A stretch of 64,000 nucleotides of DNA from NCBI RefSeq assembly GCF_014699005.1, contig NZ_JACWZY010000019.1, forward strand, positions 62,001 through 126,000, given 5' to 3'. The DNA comes from Spirosoma profusum (lineage in GTDB: Bacteria > Bacteroidota > Bacteroidia > Cytophagales > Spirosomataceae). The notes below the pieces were generated by a model, which was not told the origin of the DNA, did no database searches, and worked only from the letters and a program-made list of their open reading frames with translations. Positions 60,445-64,000 of the stretch are shown here, in pieces (the stretch's first letter is position 1; each line of letters begins with the position of its first letter). Made by a program: the position numbers and the translations under genes.

Positions 60445-61455
60445 TTAGCTTGACCCACGCACAATAAGTTGAGTAGGCAGAACCACTCGTTCAGGCATTT
60501 CGGTAGCAGAACCTTCCATGGCATTGAGCAGAAGCCGGGCAGCTTCGCGTCCTAGATCGTCAACGGGCTGCACGACGGTCGTCAGGCCCGGTTCAACTAA
60601 TTCGGAGATTGGGTCGTTGCTGAAGCCGACAATCGCTAATTCATTGGGCACGTGCAATCCTCGGCTACGGCAAACTTTCAGTACTTCGATGGCCGTAGGA
60701 TCGTTAATGGTGAACAACGCATCAGGAGGTTGAGGCAGATTCAGCAGGTGGTTGATGTAGATATTCGCTTTTTCGAGCGTGAGGTCATACGAGATAATTA
60801 GCTCTGGTTCAATAGGCAAACCGTAGTGTAGCAAGGCATCACGGTAGCCATTTAACCGATTACGAGTATTGGGCAGCGAATCGGGACCCGCTAAATGGGC
60901 AATCCGTCGACGACCGGATTGAATCAGATGTTCGACCGCCACAAACGCCCCCCGATAGTCGTCTACCGTTACGTTCGGTACGTTCATGTCTTCGCAAACC
61001 CGGTTGAAAAATACCACTGGAATACTTTTTCGCTGAAATGTACGGAGGTGATCGAAGTTGCGGGTTTCTTTGGTGTGCGATACCAGCAGCCCATCGACCC
61101 GGTTCGCCAACAGCGTGTGAGCATTCGATACTTCCATTTCATACGACTCACCCGACTGACAAATCACTACGTTATAACCCGCCTTCGTCAGTACCTGCTG
61201 GGCGCTGATAATCACCCTCGGAAAAAAGTAGGAAATAAACTCCGGTACCAGAATTCCTATGGTCCGGGTTTGATTAGTGAGCAGCGAAATGGCCAACTGA
61301 TTCCGCTGGTAGTCTAGCTGTTCGGCCAGCTCCAGCACGCGTTGCCGAGTTTTGGCGTTAACATTGGGGTGATCTGTCAACGCTCTCGAAACGGTCGATT
61401 TCGATATGCCTAATTGCCGCGCAATATCAATGATGGTTGTTAAGTGTCGCTGCAC
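60445..61455 (-). CDS. LacI family transcriptional regulator
   Basis: A 336-residue protein with an N-terminal LacI helix-turn-helix (TIIDIARQLGISKSTVSRAL) and a periplasmic-binding-protein-like effector domain (for example IGILVPEFISYFFPRVIIS and VEHLIQSGRRRIAHLAGP). The start is placed at a GTG at 61455, since the only upstream alternative (TTG at 61536) is inside an operator-like palindrome. The gene is divergent from a SusC gene, with two palindromes in between. It ends convergent with an oxidoreductase gene. The sugar ligand is unknown. Confidence 0.93.
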   Translation of the reverse strand: MQRHLTTIIDIARQLGISKSTVSRALTDHPNVNAKTRQRVLELAEQLDYQRNQLAISLLTNQTRTIGILVPEFISYFFPRVIISAQQVLTKAGYNVVICQSGESYEMEVSNAHTLLANRVDGLLVSHTKETRNFDHLRTFQRKSIPVVFFNRVCEDMNVPNVTVDDYRGAFVAVEHLIQSGRRRIAHLAGPDSLPNTRNRLNGYRDALLHYGLPIEPELIISYDLTLEKANIYINHLLNLPQPPDALFTINDPTAIEVLKVCRSRGLHVPNELAIVGFSNDPISELVEPGLTTVVQPVDDLGREAARLLLNAMEGSATEMPERVVLPTQLIVRGSS

Positions 61456-61520
61456 GATATTGTATTTTTCTAATTTTCGACTATTTTCCTTACAAATTGG
61501 CCTGAACAAGGACGTTAACT

Positions 61521-61560
61521 TTGGGAATGTTCCCAATTTTTTTTGGGAATGTTCCCAAAA
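61521..61560. promoter_or_regulatory. Double LacI-type operator
   Basis: Two copies of TTGGGAATGTTCCCAA (61521-61536 and 61543-61558), the second extended by TT and AA on its sides. Each is a near-perfect palindrome around TG. They are spaced 22 bp start to start, two helical turns. They lie 66 bp before the LacI start and about 170 bp before the SusC start. Confidence 0.82.
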
Positions 61561-61730
61561 AAATAATCAAACTATTCCTTGACAAAAGCCACTTTATCTG
61601 CCAAATTCAAATAGCCCAGAGAAAACAGGCGTCCAGTGCCTTTTTAACCCCACTCTAATTGAACATTTCGTTTTTACTGTGCTACGTAATTAAATCATTA
61701 AAAATTTAACTATTCCTAGAAATGCCTCTC

Positions 61731-64000
61731 ATGAAAACACGAATACGTTTTCTAGTATGCCTTCTCATAACGATCCTATTTATGGGATCGGATGCGTGGG
61801 CGCAGAATCGCACCGTAAGTGGGCGCGTTGTTGGGCCCGATGGGGGCGATCTACCAGGTGTTAGTGTCGTCCTGAAAAGCACGCAACGCGGAACTACTAC
61901 GGATGCTTCTGGACGTTTCTCAATCCCTAACCTTCCTAACGACGCCGTTCTGACTTTTTCGTACATCGGCTACGTATCACAGGACGTAACGGTTGGTAAT
62001 CGCTCAACGCTCGACGTAACACTGCAATCTGATGACCGTTCGCTGAATGAAGTTGTGGTGGTTGGTTATGGCACGCAACGAAAAGTAGAAACCACGGGCT
62101 CCATTGCGTCGGTAAAATCGTCGGAACTGATACAAACCCCGGTATCCAACGTAGCGCAGGGCTTGCAGGCACGCGTATCGGGGGTACAGGTGAACCAGAA
62201 TACAGGGGCTCCCGGCGGAAACATCAGCGTTCGGATTCGCGGAACAAACTCGATCAACGGAAACTCGGAACCGCTCTACGTAGTGGATGGGATTCAGATT
62301 TCGAACAGTGGCGGTATTAATGATGTCAGCCCGCTGTCGAGCATCAATCCGAACGATATTGAATCGGTCGAGATTTTAAAAGATGCTTCGGCGTCAGCTA
62401 TTTACGGTTCACGCGCGGCCAATGGGGTCGTACTGATTACGACCAAACGAGGCAAAACCGGCGCGACGCGCGTTACGCTGGATAGTTATTATGGGGTGCA
62501 GAATGCAGCCAGAAAACTGGACCTGCTGAATGCCGCCGAGTTTGCCCAACTGGAAAACGAAACCTTTAAGAACAACTTCTACACCGATCCGAAATCGCTG
62601 GGCGAAGGAACCGATTGGCAGAGCTTTATTTTCCGGCAGGCGCCCATTCAGAGCCATCAGTTATCGATAAACGGCGGGTCTGAAAAAACGCAACTGTCGC
62701 TCTCGGCCAATTACTTTGATCAGGATGGGATCATAATCAACTCCAATTTCAAACGGTATTCATTACGTCTTAATCTCGATCACCGCATCAGCGACCGCTT
62801 CAAAGTCGGAACCAGTATTCTGGGAAGCCGTTCCACCAACTCCGGCGTAACGACTGGTTCGACAACGATTGGCGACGGTGGGGCCGTAGTAGGTACCATT
62901 ATGGGCTCGGCAATTGGTGCCCCACCTCTTCTGAAGCCCTACCGCGAAGATGGTACAATCTGGCCGTTTGGCGAACAGGCCGACGGTCGGTATCGGGAAA
63001 ATGCGAACCCGCTGAATTACTTAGCCATACTGAATCAGTTAGTGATTCAACGGACGCTGGCCAATGTGTATGCCGATGTTACGTTAATGAAAGGGCTTAC
63101 ATACCGGGCTTCGTTTAATCTCGACATGGACAACCGAATCCGTGATACGTATTCGCCCCGATCAATTGTGAGCCTTACCGATTTGAACGACAACTCAGGG
63201 TCGGGTTCGAAGACCAACTCGAACAATCTCACGCTGTTGCACGAGAGCATTCTGACGTACGGTACTACGTTCGCCAAAGTTCATTCATTCAAAGCTACGG
63301 CCGTGTTTGCTACCCAAACGGGTCAGTCAAACTCAAACAGCATTAGTGCCACTGGTTTTCCGAACGATGCAACGCAAAACGAAGCCCTGCAACTGGCGCT
63401 GAATCGCACTGTGAGCAGTGCTCGCAGCACACAACGGCTCGACTCGTATATGGGACGTATCAACTACGGATTCAAGGATCGATATTTTCTGGACCTGACG
63501 GCCCGTATTGACGGTTCGAGCCGGTTCGGAGCCAACAATAAATATGGTCTTTTTCCGGCTATTTCGGCGGGCTGGCGCATTATCGAAGAGCCATTTGCCA
63601 AATCGCTTAGCTGGCTATCGGACCTGAAACTACGCGCCAGCTACGGCATTACAGGGAATGCGGCAGGAATCGATCCGTACCAGTCGCTGGCAACGGTTTC
63701 GGCCTCGGGTAGCGATTATAACATCAACCACGCCTACGTAACGGGCATCAATCCGTCGGGAATTGCCAACCCGGATCTGCGCTGGGAGCGGTCAGCCCAG
63801 ACCGATGTTGGCCTCGACATTGGTTTACTGAACAACCGTATCAGCTTTATCGTCGATGTGTATCAGAAAAAAACCGATGATCTTCTCTACGTAAAAGCCC
63901 TCCCGCTGAGTTCGGGTTACAGCACCATTACGGGTAATTTCGCAGCACTCGAAAACAAAGGACTCGAACTGGCTGCCAATGCCCGGATTCTGGATGGCCC
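61731..64000 (+). CDS. SusC/RagA family TonB-linked outer-membrane protein (partial)
   Basis: An open frame from 61731 to the window end, 756 codons without a stop. It begins with a signal peptide (MKTRIRFLVCLLITILFMGS, ending in WAQN), then a carboxypeptidase-regulatory-like domain (TVSGRVVGPDGGDLPGVSVV), the SusC plug motif (LNEVVVVGYGTQRKVETTGS, IRGTNSINGNSEPLYVVDGI) and barrel strands. The family imports oligosaccharides or other large nutrients with a SusD lipoprotein partner, which would lie to the right of the window. Expression is probably controlled by the divergent LacI regulator. A second ATG nine bases upstream (61722) is possible. Confidence 0.95.
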   Translation, partial: MKTRIRFLVCLLITILFMGSDAWAQNRTVSGRVVGPDGGDLPGVSVVLKSTQRGTTTDASGRFSIPNLPNDAVLTFSYIGYVSQDVTVGNRSTLDVTLQSDDRSLNEVVVVGYGTQRKVETTGSIASVKSSELIQTPVSNVAQGLQARVSGVQVNQNTGAPGGNISVRIRGTNSINGNSEPLYVVDGIQISNSGGINDVSPLSSINPNDIESVEILKDASASAIYGSRAANGVVLITTKRGKTGATRVTLDSYYGVQNAARKLDLLNAAEFAQLENETFKNNFYTDPKSLGEGTDWQSFIFRQAPIQSHQLSINGGSEKTQLSLSANYFDQDGIIINSNFKRYSLRLNLDHRISDRFKVGTSILGSRSTNSGVTTGSTTIGDGGAVVGTIMGSAIGAPPLLKPYREDGTIWPFGEQADGRYRENANPLNYLAILNQLVIQRTLANVYADVTLMKGLTYRASFNLDMDNRIRDTYSPRSIVSLTDLNDNSGSGSKTNSNNLTLLHESILTYGTTFAKVHSFKATAVFATQTGQSNSNSISATGFPNDATQNEALQLALNRTVSSARSTQRLDSYMGRINYGFKDRYFLDLTARIDGSSRFGANNKYGLFPAISAGWRIIEEPFAKSLSWLSDLKLRASYGITGNAAGIDPYQSLATVSASGSDYNINHAYVTGINPSGIANPDLRWERSAQTDVGLDIGLLNNRISFIVDVYQKKTDDLLYVKALPLSSGYSTITGNFAALENKGLELAANARILDG

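Noticed and set aside
61456..61536. TTG start that would lengthen the LacI protein by 27 residues
   Set aside because: The codon lies within the operator-like palindrome and the added residues precede the normal LacI start; a GTG at 61455 fits the family better.
1..64000. CRISPR arrays, tRNA or rRNA genes
   Set aside because: No regularly spaced direct repeats, no tRNA T-arm patterns in a cloverleaf context, and no rRNA text were found.

Overview
The window looks like a chromosomal segment of a Bacteroidota bacterium, most likely of the Cytophagales (Spirosoma-like; the genus is inference). Pointers are a SusC/RagA TonB-dependent receptor, LytS/LytTR two-component pairs, stand-alone LytTR proteins, DUF2490 and PorT-like barrels, starts without clear Shine-Dalgarno sites, and -7 boxes of the TAnnTTTG type. 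Base composition looks close to 50% GC. No rRNA, tRNA, CRISPR array, transposase or phage gene was seen.

Layout. 1-4.4 kb: PhzF-like isomerase, two lipoproteins, and a Crp/Fnr - SnoaL - DoxX cluster. 4.5-12 kb: a three-gene module (S41 peptidase, LytS-like kinase, LytTR regulator) present twice in direct orientation with a putative outer-membrane protein between the copies. 12-18.5 kb: a cysteine hydrolase, DUF3592 protein, and a carbohydrate cluster of two GH127-type enzymes and an enolase-superfamily enzyme. 18.7-30.2 kb: housekeeping (radA, pheS, xseA, xseB) mixed with a YoeB-type toxin-antitoxin pair, two lone LytTR regulators, a DUF937-OmpA protein, an SDR with a membrane tail, and a TspO-like membrane protein. 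30.4-33.6 kb: clpB and a second toxin-antitoxin pair whose RelE gene is frameshifted. 33.7-40 kb: a binding-protein-dependent sugar ABC transporter with a GH65 enzyme. 40-46.5 kb: M48 and YpfJ-like metallopeptidases, a Bax-inhibitor-1 protein, an ECF sigma factor, barrel and small hypothetical proteins. 46.5-55.3 kb: a MerR/TipAS regulator, DUF2490, SMP-30, a second Crp/Fnr - DoxX pair, RidA, a CheY-like receiver, an MBL hydrolase, an MpaB-like oxygenase and mnmE. 55.8-57.4 kb: a methyltransferase - VanZ-like - diacylglycerol kinase operon. 57.5-64 kb: sialidase-like protein, Gfo/Idh/MocA oxidoreductase, and a LacI regulator divergent from a SusC gene that runs off the right edge, with a double operator-like palindrome between them.

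Two sequence-level patterns cut across all genes. First, the core ACGTA/TACGT, often extended to AACGTAGC, is strikingly over-represented in coding and non-coding DNA. Second, intergenic gaps carry long inverted repeats of several unrelated sequence families. One family (arms beginning TTTTTGTCATGCTGAGG) occurs three times with a compensated base change in both arms, which points to selection or copying of the hairpin itself.
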